Source of the DNA: Bacillota bacterium
Lineage (GTDB): Bacteria > Bacillota > Bacilli > Alicyclobacillales > Alicyclobacillaceae
Length of the DNA: 8,411 nt
Direction of reading: 5' to 3'
Assembly: GCA_021816665.1 (NCBI GenBank)
Contig: JAKAXI010000070.1
Location: 1-8,411, forward strand
Shown here: positions 1 to 6,649 of the stretch, piece after piece
How positions within the stretch are numbered: position 1 is the stretch's first letter
How the letters are laid out: every line of letters starts with the position of its first letter
Position numbers and translations under genes: made by a program
The notes under the pieces: model-generated
What the model was told of the DNA's origin: nothing
The model's input: the letters and a program-made list of their open reading frames with translations, nothing else
Databases searched by the model: none

Positions 1-1
1 G

Positions 2-355
2 ATCATTGGGCGCCACGGTACCGTCTTAGATTCGATGCAATACTTGGTCAACATTGTGGCGAATAAAGAGCACGGTGATTTTATCAAGTTTGTAGTGGAC
101 GCCGGGGGGTATCGCGATCGTCGACGCAAAGGATTGGAGCGCATTGCTGACCAAGCCGCGAATCGAGCTGTGCGGACTCGTCGGCCCGTGGAGCTGGACG
201 AGATGCCTTCGTCTGACCGTAAAGTGATACACAGTCGGTTGCAGACACGCTCTGATGTAACAACGTCGAGTGAAGGAGTTGACCCACACCGCAAGGTGAT
301 CGTCACGCCGATTCGCGGCAACCGGAGTCGACGCTCGGGACATCACGGGGTCTGA
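2..355 (+). CDS. khpB: KhpB/Jag RNA-binding protein, C-terminal part (5' truncated)
   Basis: This is the last 117 codons of a KH-R3H RNA-binding protein, cut at its 5' end by the window edge. Reading from base 2, the first codons give an IIGRHG segment, the GxxG loop of a KH domain, followed by a DSMQYLVN helix typical of Jag. The R3H domain follows, with an R-x-x-x-H signature inside SSDRKVIHSRL, and then a GVDPHRKVIV strand. The missing N-terminal part would hold the Jag-N domain and the start of the KH domain. In Firmicutes the protein pairs with KhpA to bind RNA and affects cell elongation and division; in the usual gene order it follows rnpA and yidC/spoIIIJ and precedes mnmE, as here. 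The ATG at 35 is internal and is not the start. The tail is short and basic (GNRSRRSGHHGV). Identification is secure from the motifs and the neighbours. Confidence 0.93.
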   Translation: MIGRHGTVLDSMQYLVNIVANKEHGDFIKFVVDAGGYRDRRRKGLERIADQAANRAVRTRRPVELDEMPSSDRKVIHSRLQTRSDVTTSSEGVDPHRKVIVTPIRGNRSRRSGHHGV

Positions 356-423
356 TGGAATTTGAACAGGATGCACAAAGAGCGCGTACTCGCGCTGTCG
401 ATAGAGTGGGATGCAAAAACTGA

Positions 424-457
424 CGACCCTTTCCACGAGGAGAGGGTCGGTTGTTAT
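424..457 (+). terminator. Probable intrinsic terminator between jag and mnmE
   Basis: Bases 424-434 pair with 439-449 to form an 11-bp stem (one T-G wobble) closed by an ACGA tetraloop, followed by a moderately T-rich tail (GTTGTTAT, 450-457). It lies 69 nt after the jag stop and ends just before the mnmE ribosome binding site. It probably ends jag-side transcripts or attenuates read-through into mnmE. The tail has four Ts in eight bases, so efficiency may be partial. Its position also argues against any mnmE start upstream of about 460. Confidence 0.6.
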
Positions 458-467
458 GTGGTGGACG

Positions 468-475
468 AAGGAGGT
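468..475 (+). promoter_or_regulatory. mnmE ribosome binding site (decides the start)
   Basis: AAGGAGGT is a full match to the 16S anti-Shine-Dalgarno. Three in-frame start codons follow in a row: GTG 482, GTG 485 and ATG 488. From the last G of AAGGAGG the gaps are 7, 10 and 13 nt. GTG 482 has the best spacing. Confidence 0.75.
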
Positions 476-481
476 ATAGGC

Positions 482-1888
482 GTGGTGATGGAAAACGCGT
501 TTGATCACGAACCGATTGCAGCTGTTGCGACTGCACTTGGCGAGGCGAGCATCGGCGTTGTGCGCGTGAGTGGAGTTGGCACCGCTGACGTAGTGAAGCG
601 CGTGTTTCGTACACCGTCCGGGCGCGCCTGTACTCTCCCTCCAGCCCGTAGCGTGTTGTACGGACAGGTCGTGGATCCAATGCTTTACACGCTGGTGGAC
701 GAGGCTATTTTGGTGTGGATGCCTGCACCACACAGCTATACTGCAGAGGACGTTGCAGAGCTTCAGGTGCACGGTGGCATTCACGTCGTGCAGTCCGTGT
801 TGGAGTGTGCGCTGGCAGCGGGAGCACGTCTAGCCGAACCTGGTGAGTTTACGAAGCGAGCATTTCTAAATGGGCGTCTTGATTTGTCACAGGCTGAAGC
901 TGTCATGGACCTGATTCGTGCGAAGACGGACCTGGCGCAGCGCGCAGCGCTTCAGCAGGTCAAGGGGCGGCTTCGCGACACCATCACAGGGTTGCGCAGG
1001 GAACTCATTGCGCTGCAGGCACACGTCGAGGTGACCCTCGACTACCCGGAGCACGACGTAGAACAGGTTGCCTGTCAGGCGGTCGTTGAGACGGGATCGA
1101 AGTTGATCGAGGAAGTTGAGCAATTGGCTGCGGCTTCACGTGTCGGGGAGATTCTCCGCGAAGGAATCGCGACTGTCATCGTCGGTCGCCCAAACGTCGG
1201 CAAGTCATCGCTCTTGAATGCTTTGCTGCGCAGGGAGCGGGCGATTGTCACCGATATCCCGGGCACAACGCGGGATGTGCTGGAAGAGTACGTCAACCTG
1301 CGCGGTATACCGTATCGGTTGGTGGACACCGCCGGGATCCGCGAAACAGCTGACGTTGTGGAGAAGATTGGCGTGGAGAGGTCGCGGGCGATGGTTGAAC
1401 AAGCGGAACTAGCGGTTGTTGTGTTGGCTGGGAGTGCGCCGCTGGTGAAGGAAGATTGGGCGCTACTCGAACTGACTGAGAGTGTGCCAGGTCGCGTCGC
1501 CGTGGTGAATAAGTCCGACTTGCCGCGGGGTCTCGACCTTTCGCAGTTAAAACAGCTGTTGCGGCCGAAGGATGCTCTTGTCGAGGTTTCCGCGCTTGCA
1601 GGTACTGGACTTTCTGATCTCGAATTGGCGATGGAGCGAGTTGTGCTCGGTGGTGAAGGTAAGATCAACGAGCGCACGGTTGTCACCAACGCGAGACAGG
1701 GAACCTTATTGCGTCAGGCTGCGGCTGACCTTGAGCTCGCGGTCGACGCTGCGAAACAAAACGCTACGCTCGATATCATTGCTGTCGCATTACAGGCAGC
1801 CTATGCGTCGCTCGGGTTGGTCATTGGCGAAGAAGTTGGCGAAGATTTACTGGATGAGATCTTTTCGCGCTTCTGCCTCGGCAAGTAA
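482..1888 (+). CDS. mnmE: tRNA modification GTPase MnmE (TrmE/ThdF)
   Basis: MnmE is the GTPase half of the MnmE-MnmG complex that installs the carboxymethylaminomethyl group on uridine 34 of certain tRNAs. The N-terminal formyl-THF-binding domain starts at IAAVATALGEASIGVVRVSG. A helical domain follows, interrupted by a G domain with P-loop GRPNVGKSS (about residues 235-243), DIPGTTRD (258-265), DTAG (282-285) and NKSD (343-346). The chain ends in FCLGK, carrying the conserved C-terminal cysteine of the C-[IL]-G-K motif (C465). Length is 468 aa from GTG 482, or 466 from ATG 488, close to the family norm of about 455-460. An open frame reaches back to 362, but that extension runs through the hairpin at 424-449 and has no family similarity, so I reject it. 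The exact choice among GTG 482, GTG 485 and ATG 488 is open. mnmG follows after 63 nt. Confidence 0.96.
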   Translation: MVMENAFDHEPIAAVATALGEASIGVVRVSGVGTADVVKRVFRTPSGRACTLPPARSVLYGQVVDPMLYTLVDEAILVWMPAPHSYTAEDVAELQVHGGIHVVQSVLECALAAGARLAEPGEFTKRAFLNGRLDLSQAEAVMDLIRAKTDLAQRAALQQVKGRLRDTITGLRRELIALQAHVEVTLDYPEHDVEQVACQAVVETGSKLIEEVEQLAAASRVGEILREGIATVIVGRPNVGKSSLLNALLRRERAIVTDIPGTTRDVLEEYVNLRGIPYRLVDTAGIRETADVVEKIGVERSRAMVEQAELAVVVLAGSAPLVKEDWALLELTESVPGRVAVVNKSDLPRGLDLSQLKQLLRPKDALVEVSALAGTGLSDLELAMERVVLGGEGKINERTVVTNARQGTLLRQAAADLELAVDAAKQNATLDIIAVALQAAYASLGLVIGEEVGEDLLDEIFSRFCLGK

Positions 1889-1951
1889 ATGGCTTGAGGA
1901 GTTGCGCTGTTGTTGAGTGGTTAGAGAATCTGACTGAGAGGAGCGATCGGT

Positions 1952-3835
1952 ATGCCCTACCAGGCGGGAGAGTATCAGGTGATTGTGATTGGTGCTGGGC
2001 ACGCAGGTTGTGAGGCGGCACTGGCAGCGTCTCGCATGGGTTGCAAGACGCTGCTCATTACCATTAGCCTCGACACGATCGCATTTATGCCGTGCAACCC
2101 TTCCGTCGGAGGGCCGGCCAAAGGCGTAGTGGTGCGGGAGATCGCGGCGCTGGGTGGAGAAATGGCTCGCAATATCGACCGCACTTATATTCAAATGCGA
2201 ATGCTGAACACTGGAAAGGGTCCGGCGGTTCAAGCGTTGCGGGCACAGGCGGACAAAGCGCTGTACGGTTTGACGATGAAGCACACACTCGAGAGTGAGC
2301 CGAATCTAACGCTGGTGCAAGGCATGGTCGAAGAACTTGTAACCGAAGGTGACCGGATTCGCGGTGTTGTGACGAAGAACGGTGCTGAGTACTCCGCATC
2401 GACAGTCGTTTTGACGACTGGCACATACTTGCGCGGCCGCGTTTTTATCGGTGATATTTCGTATGAAAGCGGCCCAAATGGACAGATGCCTGCCGTCAGG
2501 TTGACAGACAGTCTGTTGGACCTTGGTTTTGAGTTGGTTCGCTTTAAAACCGGTACACCTCCGCGGATCAACCGCAATACGGTGGATTTCGACAAGCTGG
2601 TAGAGCAACCGGGCGACCCTGACCCACAGCATTTCAGTTTTGACCCGGATATACCTGCTCGTGAACAAGTGTCGTGCTGGTTGACCTACACAAACGAGTC
2701 GTCGCACAACCTAATCTTCGACAACCTGCACAGGGCACCGATGTACACTGGGGACATCCAGGGGACCGGTCCGCGCTATTGTCCTTCGATCGAAGACAAG
2801 GTCGTGCGCTTTCGCGAGCGACCGAGCCATCAGGTCTTTCTCGAACCGGAAGGGCGAGAGACATCCGAGTGGTATGTGCAGGGGCTGTCGACAAGTCTGC
2901 CTGAAGATGTACAGCGTGACATATTGCGGACGATTCCAGGCCTTGAACGCGTGGAGATGATGCGGCCAGGTTACGCGATCGAATACGACGCGCTTGTGCC
3001 GACTCAGCTTTGGCCGACGCTCGAGACAAAGCGCGTACATGGGCTGTTTACGGCCGGACAAATCAACGGGACTTCCGGGTACGAAGAGGCAGCCGGACAG
3101 GGAATTATGGCTGGGATCAATGCGGCGCTTCAGGCTCTCGGTCAAGAACCTCTTGTGCTGCGACGCTCAGAGGCGTACATCGGCGTGATGATCGACGACC
3201 TTGTCACGAAGGGTACGAATGAGCCGTATCGATTACTCACGTCACGCGCGGAGTACAGACTGCTGTTGCGGCACGACAACGCCGACCTGCGGTTGATGGA
3301 GATTGGACACGGAATTGGTCTCATCACAGACACGCGCTTCCAGGCATTGATGCGCAAGCGGGAGGCCGTTGCAAGCGAGATCGCGCGGTTGAAGCACACG
3401 TATGTGAAGCCGAGCGAGGCAAATCCGGTACTTGAGCGAATAGGGTCACGCCTCATTGAAGAACCGATGGCGCTGGATCAACTTTTGCGGAGGCCAGAAG
3501 TTTCGTATGCAGATGTCGCCGAGCTTGCGGGTGGTGCAGTAGATGCACCTTCCGACGTGACAGAACAGGTGGAGATTCAAATCAAATACTCAGGGTATAT
3601 CGACCGCCAACTTGCGGAAATTGAGCGGCAGAAACGGCTTGAGGATAAGCCGCTGGCCGCGGACATCGAGTACGCATCGATCTCCGGACTGTCGATGGAA
3701 GCGCGCGAGAAGCTCGGTGGCATACGCCCTCAGTCGGTTGGGCAGGCGGCAAGGATTCCTGGTGTGACACCGGCTGACATCTCGATTTTGCTGATTTACC
3801 TCGAACAACAAGGGAGGCAGCGTGCGCATGCCTGA
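1952..3835 (+). CDS. mnmG: tRNA uridine-34 modification enzyme MnmG (GidA), FAD-binding subunit
   Basis: MnmG is the FAD- and NADH-dependent partner of MnmE in 5-carboxymethylaminomethyluridine synthesis at the tRNA wobble position. The N-terminus has a Rossmann FAD motif, [10 protein letters not shown] (GxGxxG at residues 14-19). Both catalytic cysteines of the family are present: C48 in [12 protein letters not shown], and C277 in [12 protein letters not shown] second conserved block, [16 protein letters not shown], and the later [17 protein letters not shown] block are intact. The C-terminal helical domain that contacts MnmE ends with an [17 protein letters not shown] segment. Length is 627 aa, as expected. 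The ATG at 1952 is preceded by GAGAGGAG at a normal distance. The stop overlaps the start of rsmG, suggesting translational coupling. No anomaly seen. Confidence 0.98.
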   Translation: MPYQAGEYQVIVIGAGHAGCEAALAASRMGCKTLLITISLDTIAFMPCNPSVGGPAKGVVVREIAALGGEMARNIDRTYIQMRMLNTGKGPAVQALRAQADKALYGLTMKHTLESEPNLTLVQGMVEELVTEGDRIRGVVTKNGAEYSASTVVLTTGTYLRGRVFIGDISYESGPNGQMPAVRLTDSLLDLGFELVRFKTGTPPRINRNTVDFDKLVEQPGDPDPQHFSFDPDIPAREQVSCWLTYTNESSHNLIFDNLHRAPMYTGDIQGTGPRYCPSIEDKVVRFRERPSHQVFLEPEGRETSEWYVQGLSTSLPEDVQRDILRTIPGLERVEMMRPGYAIEYDALVPTQLWPTLETKRVHGLFTAGQINGTSGYEEAAGQGIMAGINAALQALGQEPLVLRRSEAYIGVMIDDLVTKGTNEPYRLLTSRAEYRLLLRHDNADLRLMEIGHGIGLITDTRFQALMRKREAVASEIARLKHTYVKPSEANPVLERIGSRLIEEPMALDQLLRRPEVSYADVAELAGGAVDAPSDVTEQVEIQIKYSGYIDRQLAEIERQKRLEDKPLAADIEYASISGLSMEAREKLGGIRPQSVGQAARIPGVTPADISILLIYLEQQGRQRAHA

Positions 3836-4544
3836 GTGGGACGGCAGTGAGTGGGGGTGGAGTGAGCAGGCGCAGACCCGATTTGCTCGCTACTACGAGC
3901 TGCTGGTTGAGTGGAACGAGCGGATGAACCTGACCAACATCGTCGATCGCCAAGAAGTGTACGTGAAGCACTTTTACGACAGTGTATGGGTGCGCGAAAT
4001 TCCAGAGTGGCAAAGAGTGATGCGCAAGGGCGGCCGGGCCGTGGATGTCGGTACCGGCGCCGGTTTTCCCGGCATGGCGCTTGCAATTCTCGAACCTGAG
4101 TGTGAATTTGTGTTGCTCGACGCTCTGCAGAAGAGGGTTGGTTTTTTGATGACCGTCGCGAATGAACTCGGACTTCAAAATGTTCGGGTGGTTCACGCGC
4201 GAGCGGAGGATGGCGCGCGTCAGAGCGGCTTAAGGGCGTCTTTTGACGCAGTGTTATCGAGAGCGGTGGCACGGCTCAACGTTTTGATGGAGTATACCTT
4301 GCCGTTCGCGAAAGTCGGGGGGACTGTGTTTGCGTATAAAGGGCCCGGCGTGGAAGAAGAGTGGCAGGATGGCGAGGTTGCGGCGAAAGCGCTGGGTGGG
4401 TCACTGACAGATCGGGTGGACAGGCCGCTGCCCGAGGGGATGGGAGAGCGCGTGTTGGTTGTCGTGCCAAAAGTGACACAGACCCCGAGGGCTTATCCGC
4501 GCAAAGCCGGTACGCCGCAAAGGCAGCCCCTGAAAGCGAGGTAG
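3828..4544 (+). CDS. rsmG: 16S rRNA (guanine-N7)-methyltransferase RsmG (GidB)
   Basis: RsmG methylates N7 of guanine 527 (E. coli numbering) in the 16S rRNA 530 loop using S-adenosylmethionine; loss of it is a known route to low-level streptomycin resistance. The SAM-binding glycine loop VGTGAGFPG is at residues 74-82, followed by [12 protein letters not shown], where the acidic residue is expected to bind SAM. Upstream, [17 protein letters not shown] is the typical N-terminal helix. The C-terminus [16 protein letters not shown] is the family ending. Length is 238 aa from ATG 3828. An in-frame GTG at 3822 would add two residues. The site GGGAGG (3812-3817) lies 10 nt before the ATG and 4 nt before the GTG, so I prefer the ATG. 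The gene overlaps the mnmG stop by 8 nt. Confidence 0.97.
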   Translation: MPEWDGSEWGWSEQAQTRFARYYELLVEWNERMNLTNIVDRQEVYVKHFYDSVWVREIPEWQRVMRKGGRAVDVGTGAGFPGMALAILEPECEFVLLDALQKRVGFLMTVANELGLQNVRVVHARAEDGARQSGLRASFDAVLSRAVARLNVLMEYTLPFAKVGGTVFAYKGPGVEEEWQDGEVAAKALGGSLTDRVDRPLPEGMGERVLVVVPKVTQTPRAYPRKAGTPQRQPLKAR

Positions 4545-4745
4545 CGCCGCAGTTTTTGACGGTGTCTGTAGTCAATCAGCCGTTATATAGAGATGCGTCC
4601 CCTGTCGCATTGTGGCGAAGGGTAGGAAGCTTTGTCGGCGTGCAGGATTTGCTGACTAGGTGTGGAACTCGTGACAGTGTAGACAGAACGGGAGTTCTAA
4701 ACGTACCGAACTGCCTGAGAGGGCTTTGAAAACGGGGGAGATCGG
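4545..4745. other. Intergenic region rsmG-noc (201 nt), small inverted repeats, no gene seen
   Basis: No coding frame with a ribosome binding site is apparent. GGAACTC (4664-4670) is complementary to GAGTTC (4692-4697), which can alternatively pair with CGAACT (4707-4712) through a 5-bp AGTTC/GAACT match. A further small hairpin, ATGCG (4593-4597) with CGCAT (4606-4610), is present. No T-run follows any of them. A TTGACG at 4556 and a TATA-rich stretch at 4583-4589 look like promoter boxes, but the spacer is 21 nt. GTGACA (4671-4676) and TCTAAA (4696-4701) are 19 nt apart. A noc promoter is expected here, but neither pair is convincing. Confidence 0.4.
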
Positions 4746-5624
4746 ATGAAAGAGTCCTTGGTGAGTCGGATAGGCGTGACCCGCGAAAAGGTCGAGCCCA
4801 GTTCGGGCGTGGTCGATCTCGACGTCTCAACAATCGTCTCGAACCCTTTTCAACCGAGGTCCGTTTTTGACGAGGACAGCATTGCAGAACTGGCGCGAAC
4901 GATCCAGACCCACGGTGTCATTCAGCCTGTGGTCGTCCGTTTCCGAAACGGCGCGTATGAGCTGATTGCCGGTGAGCGCAGGTGGCGCGCGGTCCGCCAA
5001 CTTGGGTGGTCAACCATCCCCGCGATTGTCCGTGAAATGAACGATGCACAAACAGCGTCTGCAGCGCTGATTGAAAACTTGCAGCGTGAGGGCTTGACCC
5101 CGATTGAAGAAGCGGTTGCGTATCAACAACTGTTGGAGATGCACGGTTTAACGCAAGAAAGTCTAGCGCAGAGGTTGGGTAAGGGTCAGTCAACAATTGC
5201 CAATAAGTTGCGCTTGTTGCACTTGCCGGAGGCCGTGCAGCAGGCGCTGTTGGCCCGCCAGGTCACAGAGCGACATGCGCGCGCGTTACTCGCTTTGCCG
5301 AGCGAGGAGATGCAACTAAGGTTGTTGCAAGAGGCGATTGAGCGCGGGTGGAATGTGAAACAACTCGAAGAGCGGGTCAAGAGTGCGATTGCGAAGTTGG
5401 AGCGACAGAAACCACAGCGTCCGAAGAAACGTGGTTTATCGCGAGACGTTCGCTTGGCAGTGAACACAATTCGGCAGTCTTTAGAAATGATTGAAAAAAC
5501 AGGGTTTCAAGTTGAGTGTCAGGAAAAAGACGAGTCGGACTTCATCGAATTTGTAATCCGTGTACCAAAGTCTGGAGCAAAATCGGCACCTGGTTCCGCT
5601 GAGGCGAAAGAACCGGTGTCCTGA
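4746..5624 (+). CDS. noc: Nucleoid occlusion protein Noc (ParB family)
   Basis: Noc is a ParB-like CTPase that binds its own sites (NBS) on the chromosome, spreads, tethers DNA to the membrane and blocks FtsZ-ring assembly over the nucleoid. The short N-terminus MKESLVSRIGV resembles the membrane-targeting amphipathic helix of B. subtilis Noc. The ParB/Srx domain follows, with NPFQPR, THGVIQPVVVR and the CTP-binding GERRWRA (76-82), then ALIENLQRE. The helix-turn-helix is at about 135-160, with recognition segment GKGQSTIANKLRLL. It has Q148 and K154 where ParB proteins have R and T/M, the known Noc-type specificity signature. The C-terminus NTIRQSLEMIEKTGFQ...DFIEFVIRVPKSG matches the Noc C-terminal dimerisation region. 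Length is 292 aa, near the family's about 285. The ATG follows a GGGGGAG site (4734-4740). Separation from parA by 233 nt with hairpins suggests separate transcription. Confidence 0.95.
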   Translation: MKESLVSRIGVTREKVEPSSGVVDLDVSTIVSNPFQPRSVFDEDSIAELARTIQTHGVIQPVVVRFRNGAYELIAGERRWRAVRQLGWSTIPAIVREMNDAQTASAALIENLQREGLTPIEEAVAYQQLLEMHGLTQESLAQRLGKGQSTIANKLRLLHLPEAVQQALLARQVTERHARALLALPSEEMQLRLLQEAIERGWNVKQLEERVKSAIAKLERQKPQRPKKRGLSRDVRLAVNTIRQSLEMIEKTGFQVECQEKDESDFIEFVIRVPKSGAKSAPGSAEAKEPVS

Positions 5625-5676
5625 GATTGTAGTGGGCTGTGAACGGACCAAGAGGCTTTGACTGCTGCTGACACAG

Positions 5677-5703
5677 GCGCGGCCGTATCTCCAACGGCCG
5701 CGC
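5677..5703. terminator. GC-rich perfect hairpin downstream of noc, no T-run
   Basis: GCGCGGCCGT (5677-5686) pairs perfectly with ACGGCCGCGC (5694-5703) around a 7-nt loop, giving a 10-bp stem rich in G-C pairs 52 nt after the noc stop. It probably stabilises the noc mRNA 3' end or acts in termination. The following bases (ATCACCGCTGG) contain no T-tract on either side, so a canonical intrinsic terminator is not shown. Confidence 0.4.
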
Positions 5704-5755
5704 ATCACCGCTGGAAGTTTTCTGGACAAGTCCCCCCATTTTTCGCGATTTGAAG

Positions 5756-5761
5756 TACAAT
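5756..5761 (+). promoter_or_regulatory. Possible -10 box of a parA promoter
   Basis: TACAAT matches the sigma-A -10 consensus at 5 of 6 positions and sits about 100 nt before parA, in the right place for a parA-parB promoter. No matching -35 box lies 16-18 nt upstream (the sequence there is C-rich), and there is no extended TGn, so this is only a candidate. The nearest -35-like hexamer, TGGACA at 5723-5728, is 27 nt away. Confidence 0.2.
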
Positions 5762-5783
5762 GGAGAGTAGCTAATCGGACGAG

Positions 5784-5833
5784 CATTCCCCCGTGAGTCA
5801 ACGTAATCGGTGAACTTACGGGAGGTGTTTTTT
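5784..5833 (+). terminator. Hairpin followed by T6 in the parA leader: attenuator-like
   Basis: Bases 5790-5798 (CCCGTGAGT) pair with 5814-5822 (ACTTACGGG) as a 9-bp stem with one G-T wobble and a 15-nt loop. The stem can be extended with small bulges (5788-5789 with 5824-5825, 5784-5785 with 5826-5827), which brings it next to six consecutive Ts (5828-5833). This has the look of an intrinsic terminator or attenuator just 25 nt before the parA start. A competing 5-bp stem (CGTAA 5802-5806 with TTACG 5816-5820) uses the same 3' arm. Confidence 0.4.
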
Positions 5834-5843
5834 GTCTGTGTAA

Positions 5844-5850
5844 GGGAGGT
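5844..5850 (+). promoter_or_regulatory. parA ribosome binding site (decides the start)
   Basis: GGGAGGT ends 7 nt before the GTG at 5858 (8 nt from the GGAGG core), ideal spacing. It supports GTG 5858 over the in-frame GTG at 5810, which has no such site. A near-copy, GGGAGGT, lies 24 nt upstream at 5820-5826. Confidence 0.75.
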
Positions 5851-5857
5851 CGCTCGA

Positions 5858-6649
5858 GTGACCACTGGTCGGGTCATTGCGATTGCAAACCAAAAGGGCG
5901 GTGTCGGTAAGACGACGACAGCCGTGAACCTCGGTGCCTGTCTCGCAAATCTGGGCAAAAAGGTACTGTTGATCGATATAGACCCACAGGGTAACACGAC
6001 ATCAGGGATTGGGATTAATAAAGCAGACGTCAAACACTGTATTTATGATGTCATTATTAATGATGTGCCAATTCAGGACGCAGTTCTCCAGACGCAAGTC
6101 GATGACCTCTCCCTTCTGCCGGCGACGATTCAGCTGGCTGGTGCCGAAATTGAGCTGGTGCCTACCATTTCTCGGGAAGTTCGGCTACGGCGCGCGGTTC
6201 ATCCACTGCGTCAACAGTTTGAGTACATTTTGATTGACTGTCCGCCGTCGCTGGGTTTGCTCACCGTGAATGCTTTGACGGCGGCAGACTCAGTGCTGAT
6301 CCCGATTCAGTGCGAGTACTATGCACTCGAGGGATTGAGTCAGCTGTTGAACACTATCCGCTTGGTACAAAAGCACTTGAACACCTCACTTGAAGTCGAA
6401 GGTGTACTGCTGACCATGTTGGACGCACGTACAAACCTTGGGCTTCAAGTGATTGAGGACGTCAAAAAATTCTTTCGGGATAAGGTCTATCAAACGGTCA
6501 TTCCACGCAACGTTCGCCTGAGTGAGGCACCGAGCCACGGCCGACCAGTCATTTACTATGACTCGCGGTCGAAGGGCGCCGAGACGTATATGGACTTGGC
6601 AAAGGAAGTGATCCGCAGTGACCAAACGGGCGTTGGGAAAAGGGCTTGA
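5858..6649 (+). CDS. parA: Chromosome partitioning ATPase ParA (Soj)
   Basis: ParA/Soj is a deviant-Walker ATPase that dimerises on DNA with ATP and works with ParB-parS complexes in chromosome segregation; in Bacillus it also controls DnaA at the origin. The N-terminus VIAIANQKGGVGKTTT contains the deviant Walker A motif with signature lysine K13 and P-loop lysine K18. LLIDIDPQGNTT holds the switch I aspartate (D42). YILIDCPPSLGLLT is the Walker B region, and IPRNVRLSEAPSHG is the typical ParA block near the C-terminus. Length is 263 aa from GTG 5858, slightly longer than B. subtilis Soj (253). The open frame extends upstream to 5810, but that extension lacks a ribosome binding site and crosses the leader hairpin. 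The 3' end overlaps parB by 32 nt. The C-terminal tail SDQTGVGKRA is encoded within the overlap. Confidence 0.97.
   Translation: MTTGRVIAIANQKGGVGKTTTAVNLGACLANLGKKVLLIDIDPQGNTTSGIGINKADVKHCIYDVIINDVPIQDAVLQTQVDDLSLLPATIQLAGAEIELVPTISREVRLRRAVHPLRQQFEYILIDCPPSLGLLTVNALTAADSVLIPIQCEYYALEGLSQLLNTIRLVQKHLNTSLEVEGVLLTMLDARTNLGLQVIEDVKKFFRDKVYQTVIPRNVRLSEAPSHGRPVIYYDSRSKGAETYMDLAKEVIRSDQTGVGKRA
6601..6612 (+). promoter_or_regulatory. parB ribosome binding site inside parA
   Basis: AAAGGAAGTGAT matches the extended anti-Shine-Dalgarno complement AAAGGAGGTGAT at 11 of 12 positions. It lies within the parA coding region, so parB translation starts before parA translation ends. The gap from the end of this match to GTG 6618 is 5 nt. 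Confidence 0.7.

Noticed and set aside
362..481. N-terminal extension of mnmE from ATG 362
   Set aside because: The extra residues do not resemble MnmE, and the DNA contains the hairpin 424-449 and the AAGGAGGT site.
1253..1268. CCCGGG-centred sequence resembling a Noc binding site
   Set aside because: It matches the NBS consensus at only about 10 of 14 positions and encodes the invariant IPGT motif of MnmE.
1075..1689. Long antisense open frames (for example 1075-1689 and 3582-4196 on the minus strand)
   Set aside because: They lie opposite well-identified genes, have no family motifs or credible ribosome binding sites, and follow from the GC-rich codon bias.
4494..4502. TTATCCGCG as a DnaA box
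   Set aside because: A single site with two mismatches to TTATCCACA, within rsmG, with no cluster or AT-rich unwinding region nearby.
5810..5857. N-terminal extension of parA from GTG 5810
   Set aside because: It has no ribosome binding site and runs through the leader hairpin and T-run, while GTG 5858 has an ideal site and gives the normal N-terminus.
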